Shown: positions 38,385 through 46,687 of the stretch, in pieces | How positions within the stretch are numbered: position 1 is the stretch's first letter | How the letters are laid out: the number at the start of each line of letters is the position of its first letter | Assembly: GCA_016705475.1 (NCBI GenBank) | Contig: JADIYD010000006.1 | Location: 124,001-188,000, forward strand | Length of the DNA stretch: 64,000 nucleotides | DNA from: Betaproteobacteria bacterium | Lineage (GTDB): Bacteria; Pseudomonadota; Gammaproteobacteria; Burkholderiales; Rhodocyclaceae | Direction: 5' to 3' | Notes under the pieces: generated by a model | What the model saw: the letters and a program-made list of their open reading frames with translations, nothing else | Told to the model about the DNA's origin: nothing | Databases searched by the model: none | Position numbers and translations under genes: made by a program

Positions 38385-38958
38385 CCACCTGCGCCGATGG
38401 CTGCTGTTGCTGGTTTTCGTCCCCGCTGTGGCGTGGACCGCAGAAATTGACATCACCAACCCGCAGCTTTTAGCCAGTGAAGATGGCTATGTTCTCACCG
38501 CAGATTTCAAATTTGAATTGAGCCCGCGCCTCGAGGAGGCTGTGACCAAGGGCGTCGTGCTCTATTTCGTTGCCGACTTCGAGCTGTCCAGGGCGCGCTG
38601 GTACTGGCTTGATGAAAAGCTGGCCAGCCGCAGTCAGACCTACCGCCTTTCATATCACGCGCTGACCCGGCAATACCGGCTATCGACCGGCGGCCTGCAT
38701 CAATCCTTTCAGACTTTGACCGAGGCCACACAAGTGCTGTCCCGGTTGCGCAACTGGACTGTTGTCGACAAGAACGACAAATCGGTCCGGGCCGGCGAGC
38801 CGTACGAAGCATCACTGCGCATGCGCCTCGACATCACCCAATTGCCGCGCCCCTTCCAGATCACGGCACTGGGCAACAAGGACTGGAGCCTGTCGTCTGA
38901 CTGGAAGAGATGGCCCGTCAATTCGCTTCCTGCTGCTCCGCAGGCGGAGGCCAGGTGA
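38347..38958 (+). CDS. DUF4390 secreted protein
   Basis: Up to 203 residues. The start is uncertain: ATG at 38347 lies inside rsmB, while GTG at 38377 gives VLDHLRRWLLLLVFVPAVAWTAE, a neat signal peptide, and is probably the real one. The mature part shows the DUF4390 pattern (AEIDITNPQLLASEDGYVLTADF, then FELSPRLEEAVTKGVVLYFVADFEL). It sits between rsmB and ntrY, where this family is nearly always found in betaproteobacteria, so it may work with the NtrY/NtrX system. Function unknown. Confidence 0.82.
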   Translation: MAFSTACSKSVLDHLRRWLLLLVFVPAVAWTAEIDITNPQLLASEDGYVLTADFKFELSPRLEEAVTKGVVLYFVADFELSRARWYWLDEKLASRSQTYRLSYHALTRQYRLSTGGLHQSFQTLTEATQVLSRLRNWTVVDKNDKSVRAGEPYEASLRMRLDITQLPRPFQITALGNKDWSLSSDWKRWPVNSLPAAPQAEAR

Positions 38959-41111
38959 AGCGGATCATCGCGGCCAGCGGCGCTTTTGCAGCAGCCATAG
39001 GCGGCATCCTGTGGTTTCTGCTGCTCATGTCCACCGCAGCCGATACCGTACTTTTCTCGCGCAACTATCCTCTGCTCATAGGGCTCAACGTGGTGCTGGC
39101 GCTCGGCATGCTCGGCCTGGTCGGCTGGCAGTTGCGCACCTTGTGGCGCGACTACCAGGCCCAGGTTTTCGGTGCCCGCCTCAAGCTGCGCCTGATGCTG
39201 ATGTTCGGCGTCATCGCTGTGCTTCCCGGCGCGCTTGTCTATGGTGTTTCGGTGCAGTTCGTGACGCGATCCATCGAGAGCTGGTTCGACGTGCGCGTCG
39301 AGAAGGCGCTTGAGTCAGGCGTTCAGCTCGGCCGCTCCGCGCTCGATTCGTTGTTGCTCGATCTCGGCGAAAAAGCCCGTGGTGTGGCGGCCGAACTGTC
39401 GGATATTCAGGAGTCTTCCCGCCGCTCGGCCCTGCTGCGACTGCGCGAAGAAAAAGGTGTTCAGTCAGTGGCGCTCTTTTCCGTTGGCGGCCAGTTGTTG
39501 TCGAGCGCAACGGCTGACTTGTCGAGCCTGCTTCCTGACTTGCCCAGCCAGTCGCAGTTGAAGCAGGCACGCAGCACACAGATGGTGAGCACCATCGAGG
39601 ATGATGGCGGCAAGCTTCATCTTCGCGTACTGGTGCCGGTCAGCGCGCGTGGCATGTTCGAGGAGCCGCGCATCCTGCAACTGACCCAGCCCGTGCCATC
39701 GGGACTGGCTCACGATGCCGACGCTGTGCAGGCGGTGTATCGCGACTATCAGGAATTGCAGCTGGCCCGCGAAGGTTTGACGCGCATCTATGCCCTGACG
39801 TTGACGCTGACCGTGCTCGTCGCGCTCTTTGGTGCCTTCGCGCTGGCCTATGTCATGGCCCGCCGGCTGGCTGCCCCGCTCTACATTCTGGCCGAAGGAA
39901 CGCAGGCGGTTGCGCAAGGCGACTTCTCCCCGCGGCAGGCCATCTACAGTGGTGATGAGCTCGGCATCCTGACCCAGTCTTTTAACCGGATGACCCGCCA
40001 GCTGGATGATGCGCGACGCGAAACGGAGCGTCACCGGGCCGAACTGGAATCGGCGCGCGGTTACCTCGAATCCATCCTGGCCAACCTGTCGACCGGCGTG
40101 TTGGTATTCGACCGCCATTTTGTCCTGCGTACCGTCAATGAGGGCGCGCTGAACATTCTGAACGACGATTTCATGGGCCTGGTTGGCTCGGCCGCCGATG
40201 ACTGGCCTCGCCAGCAGGCGGTTGGAACCTTTATTCGCGAACATTTTTCCGGGACTGACGAAGCCGAATGGCAGGCCCAGCTCGAAATAGAGCGGCCGAA
40301 CGGTATGCCGCAGGTACTGCTGCTGCGGGGCTCCCGTCTGCCCGAGGCGAGCGGCGGTGGCGATGTGGTGGTTTTCGACGACGTCACCCGCCTGATTGCT
40401 GCCCAGCGTAGCGCCGCCTGGGGCGAAGTGGCACGTCGCCTGGCGCACGAAATCAAGAATCCGCTGACGCCGATCCAGTTGTCGGCCGAGCGTCTGCAGT
40501 TCAAGCTGGCCGACAAGTTGTCCAATGGTGACGCCGACATGCTGGCGCGCGGCACGCAGACCATCATCAATCAGGTTCAGGCCATGAAACGCATGGTCGA
40601 CGATTTTCGCGATTACGCGCGGATGCCGGCGCCGGAAGTGGCTGAACTGGATTTGAACGAACTGATCGGCGAAGTGCTGGGGCTCTATGAAAGCTCCTCG
40701 GCAACCATCGAATCACGGTTGGCCGCGGACTTGCCGCCGATCCTCGGCGATGCGACACAGCTGCGCCAGATCATTCACAACCTCTTGCGCAACGCCGAAG
40801 ATGCGCTGGAGGGGCGGGATGGCACACGCATCCTGATACAGACTGAAATGGCCGGCCGCCAGGCACGAATGACCATCGCCGACAATGGCCCCGGGTTCCC
40901 GGTCGAATTGCTGCCGCGCATCTTCGAGCCCTATGTCACCACCAAGGCTCGCGGTACGGGTCTCGGCCTGCCCATCGTCAAGAAAATCGTCGAAGAACAC
41001 CTCGGTACCATCGAAATAAGCAATGCACCCGAAGGCGGCGCGCGGATAGATATTCGCCTGCCCCTCGTGAAAGCGGAGGAAGCCAAAAATGGCAATCATT
41101 CTGGTCGTTGA
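38955..41111 (+). CDS. ntrY: NtrY-type membrane sensor histidine kinase
   Basis: 718 residues, GTG at 38955 after GGAGG. Three N-terminal membrane helices (residues 5-27, 36-60, 78-102), an extracytoplasmic segment, a fourth helix (about 285-310) and HAMP, then PAS (about 375-470). The H-box is RRLAHEIKNPLTPIQLSAERLQ near 500 and the ATP-binding G-box GTGLGLPIVKKIVEEH near 680. Typical NtrY. Paired with the NtrX-like regulator, which overlaps by 23 bp. Confidence 0.92.
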   Translation: MKRIIAASGAFAAAIGGILWFLLLMSTAADTVLFSRNYPLLIGLNVVLALGMLGLVGWQLRTLWRDYQAQVFGARLKLRLMLMFGVIAVLPGALVYGVSVQFVTRSIESWFDVRVEKALESGVQLGRSALDSLLLDLGEKARGVAAELSDIQESSRRSALLRLREEKGVQSVALFSVGGQLLSSATADLSSLLPDLPSQSQLKQARSTQMVSTIEDDGGKLHLRVLVPVSARGMFEEPRILQLTQPVPSGLAHDADAVQAVYRDYQELQLAREGLTRIYALTLTLTVLVALFGAFALAYVMARRLAAPLYILAEGTQAVAQGDFSPRQAIYSGDELGILTQSFNRMTRQLDDARRETERHRAELESARGYLESILANLSTGVLVFDRHFVLRTVNEGALNILNDDFMGLVGSAADDWPRQQAVGTFIREHFSGTDEAEWQAQLEIERPNGMPQVLLLRGSRLPEASGGGDVVVFDDVTRLIAAQRSAAWGEVARRLAHEIKNPLTPIQLSAERLQFKLADKLSNGDADMLARGTQTIINQVQAMKRMVDDFRDYARMPAPEVAELDLNELIGEVLGLYESSSATIESRLAADLPPILGDATQLRQIIHNLLRNAEDALEGRDGTRILIQTEMAGRQARMTIADNGPGFPVELLPRIFEPYVTTKARGTGLGLPIVKKIVEEHLGTIEISNAPEGGARIDIRLPLVKAEEAKNGNHSGR

Positions 41112-42354
41112 CGACGAAGTCGGCATACGCGAACTGCTGTCCGAAATCCTGATCGACGAGGGCTACGATGTCCGCGTCGCCGAAAACGCGACAGCGGCGC
41201 GACAGGTTCGCAACGAACTGCGCCCGGATCTTGTCCTGCTCGACATCTGGATGCCGGATACTGACGGCATCACGTTGCTCAAGGAGTGGCACGCAGCCGG
41301 CCATCTCAACATGCCGGTGGTCATGATGTCCGGGCACGGCACGATCGATACGGCAGTCGAAGCGACGCGTTTCGGTGCCTTCGATTTCCTCGAAAAACCC
41401 ATCGCACTGCAAAAGCTGCTCTCTACGGTTCAGAAAGCCCTCAAGCACGACAAGCCGCCGGCGCGCCCGGCGCTGACGCTGGAAGCGTTCAGCCGTCTCA
41501 CTTTCGTCAAGGAATTCAAGCGGCGTCTGGAGCAGGCGGCGGCCAAGTCCCCCGTATTGCTGATCAAGGGCGCCAATGGTGGCATGGCTGAAATTTGTGC
41601 CCGTACCCTGCTGCCGCCGAGGGCGGCGTGGCTTGATCTGTCAAGCCTGAGCAGTGCACTGACCCAGGAAATGCTGGAAAAAGTGACGGGTGGCATCCTG
41701 TTTGTGCCGGATATGGCCGGCCTTGGCAAGATGCAGCAAATGAACATGGCTTTTGCGGTCGACCGTCTGGAAAAGCTCAATTTGCAGTTGATCGCTGCCA
41801 CGGTGAGCAGCACCAGCGCACTCAGCGAAGCGGGTTGGGATAGCAAGCTGCTGGCCCGTGTCGGTGAAATCTGGGTAGCCATGCCATCGTTGGTCGGACA
41901 TGGCGATGACCTGCCGGAGATTGCCAGTCTCCTGCTGAGCAATTTTGTCGAGCGTGGCGAAGTGCCAGCCCGCCGTCTATCCAGTGCAGCGCTCAACGCA
42001 CTTCGCAATCTGTCATGGAAGAGCAGTCCGGAGTCGAGCTGGAACGACCTTTACGCACTGGTTCGCAATCTTGCCATCACTTCTCTGGACGAAGAGGTCA
42101 GTGCCGAGGACGTCGCTCGGGTCATGCCGCCAGATTCGGCAGGCAGCCCGGAAATACTGTCGCTGCTGCCACTTTTCGATCAACCCCTGCGCGAAGCGCG
42201 CGATGCGTTCGAGAAAATGTACTTCGAGCATCACCTGCGCATCGAGGGCGGAAACATGACTAAACTGGCTGATCGATCGGGCTTGGAACGCACGCACCTG
42301 TATCGGAAACTCAAGCAACTGGACGTCAAGCTGGGCAAACGAAGCGAAGAATAA
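41089..42354 (+). CDS. ntrX: NtrX-type response regulator with degenerate AAA+ domain
   Basis: 421 residues. The receiver is intact (VVDDEVGIRELL, phospho-Asp in LVLLDIWMPDTDG, Lys in FLEKPI). The central region is where a sigma-54 activator should have GESGTGKE, GAFTGA and FLDEIG. Here the Walker A position reads LIKGANGGMAE, no GAFTGA is seen, and the Walker B position reads GGILFVPDMAGLGKMQ. The C-terminal Fis-type helix-turn-helix is intact (NMTKLADRSGLERTHLYRKLKQL). It probably binds DNA without ATP-driven sigma-54 remodelling, acting as a repressor or a sigma-70 regulator. Confidence 0.85.
   Translation: MAIILVVDDEVGIRELLSEILIDEGYDVRVAENATAARQVRNELRPDLVLLDIWMPDTDGITLLKEWHAAGHLNMPVVMMSGHGTIDTAVEATRFGAFDFLEKPIALQKLLSTVQKALKHDKPPARPALTLEAFSRLTFVKEFKRRLEQAAAKSPVLLIKGANGGMAEICARTLLPPRAAWLDLSSLSSALTQEMLEKVTGGILFVPDMAGLGKMQQMNMAFAVDRLEKLNLQLIAATVSSTSALSEAGWDSKLLARVGEIWVAMPSLVGHGDDLPEIASLLLSNFVERGEVPARRLSSAALNALRNLSWKSSPESSWNDLYALVRNLAITSLDEEVSAEDVARVMPPDSAGSPEILSLLPLFDQPLREARDAFEKMYFEHHLRIEGGNMTKLADRSGLERTHLYRKLKQLDVKLGKRSEE
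41753..41784 (+). repeat. USS-like dispersed repeat, copy 12
   Basis: TTGCGGTCGACCGTC, then AAAA and CAATTT; inside ntrX. A weaker copy. Confidence 0.45.
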
Positions 42355-42377
42355 TTCTCGGGGGAGAAGGGGCAGAC

Positions 42378-43811
42378 ATGAAAGTCATCATTCTGGGGGC
42401 GGGACAGGTTGGTGCCAGCGTCGCCGAAGGGCTCGTTTCGGAAGAAAACGACATCACGATCGTCGACTACGACGCAGCGCGGCTTGCGCAGCTGCAGGAC
42501 AGGCTCGATCTGCGCACCGTGGTTGGCGATGCGGCGACCCCGTCGGCGCTACGCAATGCCGGTGCCGACGACGCTGACATGATCATCGCGGTAACCCAAA
42601 GCGACCAGTCCAATCTGGTCGCCTGCAAGCTGGCGCACAGCGTTTTCAATGTCCCGACGCGGATTGCCCGGCTGCGTTCGCGTGACTTCCTTGAGGATGA
42701 AAGCCTGCTTTCGCCGGAGAACTTCGCGGTGGATTTTGCGCTTTGTCCGGAACAGGTGATCACCGACTACATCCGCCGACTGATCGAGTTTCCCGAAGCT
42801 TTGCAGGTGCTCAACTTCGCCAACAATCGGGTCAGTCTGGTCGCAGTCCAGGCCTTCGAGGGTGGCTTGTTGGTAGGCAAGCAGATCAAGGAGATGCGCG
42901 ATCTTTTACCCCCCGACATGGATGCGCGGATCGCGGCCATCTTTCGGCGCGATCAGCCGGTATTTCCGGAGGGTGATACCGTCGTCGAGGCGGGTGACGA
43001 GGTATTTCTGCTGGCGGCAGCCGAACATATCCGGCCGGTCCTGCGCCAGCTTCGCCGGATGATGAAACCGGTTGAGCGCATCATGATCGCCGGGGGCGGC
43101 AACATTGGCCTGCGCCTGGCCAAAACGCTCGAGAAACGCTATGAAATCAAGCTTATAGAAGGGCGAAAGGAGCGCGCTGAGACGATAGCGAACGAGCTGA
43201 ACAATACGCTTGTCCTGCTCGGTGACGCGACCGACGAGGAGTTGCTGGAGCAGGAAAATATCGCTGAAATGGACCTTTTCCTGGCCGTCACCAACGACGA
43301 CGAAGACAACATCATGTCCGGCAGCCTGGCCAAACGTTTGGGCAGCAAGCGGGTGGTCGCCCTGATCAACCGCCGTGCTTACGCCGAAATGATCGAGGGC
43401 GGGCCGATCGATATTGGTATCTCTCCTGCCCAGGTTTCGATTGGTGCCTTGCTGGCCCATGTTCGGCAGGGCGATGTGGCCGAAGTGCACTCCTTGCGGC
43501 GCGGCGCCGCCGAGGCGCTCGAGTTGGTCGCCCATGGCGATGCCAAGACGTCCCAGATCATCGGCAAGCGCATCGATCAGATCGATTGGCCGCATGGCGT
43601 GACGGTTGCAGCGCTGGTGCGCAATTTCGACAAGGCTGTGATTGTTGGTCAGACTGATGACTGGACGGCCATCACTCGGCATGGTGAGGTTGTCATCGCG
43701 CACCACGACACGGTGATCGAGCCGGAGGACCACGTGATTGTCTTCTGTACCCGCAAGAAGCTGGTCAAGAAGGTTGAAAAGTTGTTCCAGGTCAGTTTCC
43801 ACTTCTTCTGA
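42378..43811 (+). CDS. trkA: Trk potassium uptake regulatory protein TrkA
   Basis: 477 residues, ATG at 42378 after GGGGAGAAGGGG. Two RCK repeats, each with a Rossmann NAD site (MKVIILGAGQVGASVAEGL and IMIAGGGNIGLRLAKTL) and a TrkA-C domain. Cytoplasmic NAD(H)-binding gate of TrkH. Directly followed by trkH, 10 bp away. Confidence 0.97.
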   Translation: MKVIILGAGQVGASVAEGLVSEENDITIVDYDAARLAQLQDRLDLRTVVGDAATPSALRNAGADDADMIIAVTQSDQSNLVACKLAHSVFNVPTRIARLRSRDFLEDESLLSPENFAVDFALCPEQVITDYIRRLIEFPEALQVLNFANNRVSLVAVQAFEGGLLVGKQIKEMRDLLPPDMDARIAAIFRRDQPVFPEGDTVVEAGDEVFLLAAAEHIRPVLRQLRRMMKPVERIMIAGGGNIGLRLAKTLEKRYEIKLIEGRKERAETIANELNNTLVLLGDATDEELLEQENIAEMDLFLAVTNDDEDNIMSGSLAKRLGSKRVVALINRRAYAEMIEGGPIDIGISPAQVSIGALLAHVRQGDVAEVHSLRRGAAEALELVAHGDAKTSQIIGKRIDQIDWPHGVTVAALVRNFDKAVIVGQTDDWTAITRHGEVVIAHHDTVIEPEDHVIVFCTRKKLVKKVEKLFQVSFHFF

Positions 43812-43821
43812 GGGGTAGACC

Positions 43822-45276
43822 GTGACGCGTTTTGCCCCTGTCTATCGCGCTCTGGGCATGATCATCATGCTCTTTGGCATGACCATGCTGGCGCCGCTGA
43901 TTCTTTCCTACGTTACCAATGATGGGGCGCAGGCGGTGTACGACGAATCCTTCGCGCTGACGATGCTGTGCGGAGCCTTCCTCTGGTACCGCTATCGTCG
44001 CTGCAAACGCGAGTTGAACATTCGCGACGGCTTCCTGATGGTGGTTCTGGTGTGGACCGTTCTGCCAGCCTTTGCCGCGGTTCCGCTGATGCTGCACCTT
44101 GGCATCAGTCACACCGATGCCTATTTCGAGACAGTCTCTGGTTTGACGACTACGGGCTCAACGGTTTTGTCGAACCTTGATACCTTGCCCATGTCGATCA
44201 ACCTATGGCGTCACCAGCTGGTTTGGGTGGGTGGGATGGGGTTGATTGTGCTGGCCATTGCGATCCTGCCCTTGCTCGGCATTGGCGGTCGGCAGATGTT
44301 TAAGGCTGAAACGCCGGGGCCGATGAAGGACTCGAAGATGACCCCACGCATTGCCGAGACAGCGAAGGGGCTGTGGCTGGTTTATCTGGCCGTGACGGTT
44401 GCCTGTGTCCTGTGCTATCGCTGGGCGGGTATGGACTGGTTCGACGCAGTTTGTCATACCTTTTCAACCATGGGGCTGGGTGGATTTTCAACCCACGATG
44501 CCAGTTTTGGTCACTTCAACTCCCCTGCCATCGAGGGAGTCGCCATCGTCTTCATGCTGATTGCCGGCATGAATTTTGGCACGCTCTTTCTCGCCGTCAG
44601 CGGACGTTCGTTGAAGCCTTACCGCCACGATCCGGAGGCCGTATGGTTCCTTGGCGTCACCTTGCTGAGCATCGTGGTGGTCGCCATGTACATCTGGAAA
44701 GACGGGGTTTATCCGGATCTCGACACGGCGATGCGCCATGTTGCTTTCAATTTGGTGTCCATTGCGACGACCACCGGTTTTGCCAGCGTTGACTATGCGC
44801 TGTGGCCCATTTTTGCGCCATTGTGGATGCTGTTTCTGTCCAGTTTTGTCACTAGCGCTGGTTCGACCGGGGGTGGCATCAAAATGATGCGGGCACTGCT
44901 GCTTTATAAACAGGTTTATCGGGAGCTGGTACGCGCCATGCACCCGAACGCCGTATATAACATTCGTATCGGCGGTCAGACGGCGCCCCAACCCATCCTC
45001 TTCGCGGTGCTTTCCTTCGCCTTCATGTACATGGTCAGTATTGTCTCTCTGACCTTGATTCTGGCATTTACCGGCCTCGACATCGTTTCGGCATTTACCG
45101 CCATTGTCGCCAGCGTCAACAACACCGGCCCGGGCCTTGGCGTGGTTGGGCCATCGACGACCTATGCGGTTCTCGAGGATTTCCAGACCTGGATCTGCAT
45201 TTTCGCCATGCTGCTCGGACGCCTCGAAATATTCACGCTTCTGGTCGTTCTGACCCCCGCCTTCTGGCGGAAGTGA
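43822..45276 (+). CDS. trkH: Trk potassium uptake channel TrkH
   Basis: 484 residues, GTG at 43822. About 10-12 membrane helices with four pore-loop repeats: VSGLTTTGSTV, FSTMGLGGFST, VSIATTTGFAS and VASVNNTGPGLG. The G in each gives the selectivity filter. Also TSAGSTGGGIKMMR. Moves K+ inward together with TrkA. Confidence 0.97.
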   Translation: MTRFAPVYRALGMIIMLFGMTMLAPLILSYVTNDGAQAVYDESFALTMLCGAFLWYRYRRCKRELNIRDGFLMVVLVWTVLPAFAAVPLMLHLGISHTDAYFETVSGLTTTGSTVLSNLDTLPMSINLWRHQLVWVGGMGLIVLAIAILPLLGIGGRQMFKAETPGPMKDSKMTPRIAETAKGLWLVYLAVTVACVLCYRWAGMDWFDAVCHTFSTMGLGGFSTHDASFGHFNSPAIEGVAIVFMLIAGMNFGTLFLAVSGRSLKPYRHDPEAVWFLGVTLLSIVVVAMYIWKDGVYPDLDTAMRHVAFNLVSIATTTGFASVDYALWPIFAPLWMLFLSSFVTSAGSTGGGIKMMRALLLYKQVYRELVRAMHPNAVYNIRIGGQTAPQPILFAVLSFAFMYMVSIVSLTLILAFTGLDIVSAFTAIVASVNNTGPGLGVVGPSTTYAVLEDFQTWICIFAMLLGRLEIFTLLVVLTPAFWRK

Positions 45277-45286
45277 CCTGCGCCCC

Positions 45287-45312
45287 GGAAAGGCGGATAA
45301 TTCCGCCTTTCC
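45287..45312 (+). terminator. Terminator after trkH
   Basis: GGAAAGGCGGA, TAAT loop, TCCGCCTTTCC: 11-bp perfect stem with a short T-containing tail, before hemE. Confidence 0.65.
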
Positions 45313-45333
45313 GATTTTCTGGCGGAGTCCGAC

Positions 45334-46401
45334 GTGAGCCGACCCAAGAACGATACTTTCCTGCGCGCCCTTCTCAAAGAGCCGACCGAATACACCCCGC
45401 TATGGCTCATGCGCCAGGCCGGACGTTACCTGCCCGAGTATTGCGAAACCCGCAAACGGGCTGGCAACTTCCTGAACCTCTGCAAATCGCCGAGCATGGC
45501 CTGCGAAGTGACGTTGCAGCCGCTGGCCCGCTACGACCTCGACGCCGCGATCCTGTTTTCCGACATCCTGACGGTGCCCGATGCCATGGGCCTTGGCCTC
45601 TACTTCGCCGAAGGCGAGGGCCCGAAATTCGAGCGTCCGCTGCGCGAGGAGTGGGCGATCAACAACCTGACGGTGACCGATCCCTACGAGCATCTCGGTT
45701 ACGTCATGGATGCCGTTTCGGAAATCCGCCGCGCTCTGGATAACTCGGTTCCGCTCATCGGCTTTTCCGGCAGCCCCTACACGCTCGCCTGCTACATGGT
45801 CGAAGGTGAGGGCTCCAGTGACTTCCGCAACATCAAGGGCATGCTCTACAACCGCCCGGACCTCCTGCACCGCATCCTGTCGGTGACGGCGGACTCCGTG
45901 ATTGCCTACCTGAACGCCCAGATCGACTGTGGCGCCCAGGCGGTGATGATCTTCGATACCTGGGGCGGCTCGTTGTCCAACGCGGCCTACGAAGAATTTT
46001 CCTTGCAATACATGCGTCGTATCGTTGCCGGCCTGAAGAAGGAAAAGGACGGTCAACGCATTCCGAGCATCGTCTTTACCAAGAACGGCGGCCTGTGGCT
46101 GGAAAAGATCGCCGACATCGGTTGCGATGCCGTCGGTCTTGACTGGACCATCGACATCGGTGACGCGCGCCGTCGCGTTGGTGACAAGGTCGCGCTGCAG
46201 GGCAACCTCGACCCGAACGTGTTGTTTGCGCAGCCGGAAATCGTCGCTGCCGAAGCGAAAAAAGTGCTCGACAGCTTCGGGTCCGGCAACACAGGCCACG
46301 TTTTCAACCTGGGTCATGGCATTTCGCAATTCACGCCGCCGGAAAGCGTTACTGCCCTGGTTGAAACGGTGCATTCCTACAGCCGTGTATTACGTAAGTG
46401 A
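45334..46401 (+). CDS. hemE: Uroporphyrinogen decarboxylase
   Basis: 355 residues, GTG at 45334. Signatures PLWLMRQAGRYLPEY (UROD signature 1) and GFSGSPYTLACYMVEG (signature 2), with the Asp of ILFSDILTVPDAMG. Decarboxylates uroporphyrinogen III to coproporphyrinogen III in haem synthesis. Followed by the oriC-like intergenic region. Confidence 0.98.
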   Translation: MSRPKNDTFLRALLKEPTEYTPLWLMRQAGRYLPEYCETRKRAGNFLNLCKSPSMACEVTLQPLARYDLDAAILFSDILTVPDAMGLGLYFAEGEGPKFERPLREEWAINNLTVTDPYEHLGYVMDAVSEIRRALDNSVPLIGFSGSPYTLACYMVEGEGSSDFRNIKGMLYNRPDLLHRILSVTADSVIAYLNAQIDCGAQAVMIFDTWGGSLSNAAYEEFSLQYMRRIVAGLKKEKDGQRIPSIVFTKNGGLWLEKIADIGCDAVGLDWTIDIGDARRRVGDKVALQGNLDPNVLFAQPEIVAAEAKKVLDSFGSGNTGHVFNLGHGISQFTPPESVTALVETVHSYSRVLRK

Positions 46402-46687
46402 TACCCAAAAAGTGAGGGGTAAGGCTTGACTTATACACAGAGTTTTGCCTCTCGCGAGAAATAAATTTCCCAAAGTACTTGACTCGACATGGTTTATTTA
46501 AATAATTGAATTTAAACGAATAATCATGTTGCTCAATATTTCGGCAGCGTGACGGAATCCTTACCAAACCGTTACACAGAGCCAAAGTCAAAAATAAATC
46601 CACAAAGTTATCCACAGAATTTGTGGACAACTCAAAAACCCTGGTTTGGGGTCGCAATAAGCCCGAATTTTTGGAGAAATAGCGGCT
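46402..46687. other. hemE-priA intergenic region with DnaA boxes and AT-rich core (oriC-like)
   Basis: 286 bp without a gene. Perfect DnaA boxes TTATACACA (46431-46439) and TTATCCACA (46608-46616); TGTGGACAA (46622-46630, one mismatch) and AAATCCACA (46596-46604, two). An AT-rich block spans about 46490-46540. This is the most box-dense site of the window, 37 kb from dnaA. In alphaproteobacteria such as Caulobacter oriC lies next to hemE. Gene directions do not switch here, which argues against it being the main origin. Confidence 0.5.

Noticed and set aside
43734..43739. CACGTG within trkA
   Set aside because: Flanks (ACCACGTGAT) do not match parS; only the central six bases agree.
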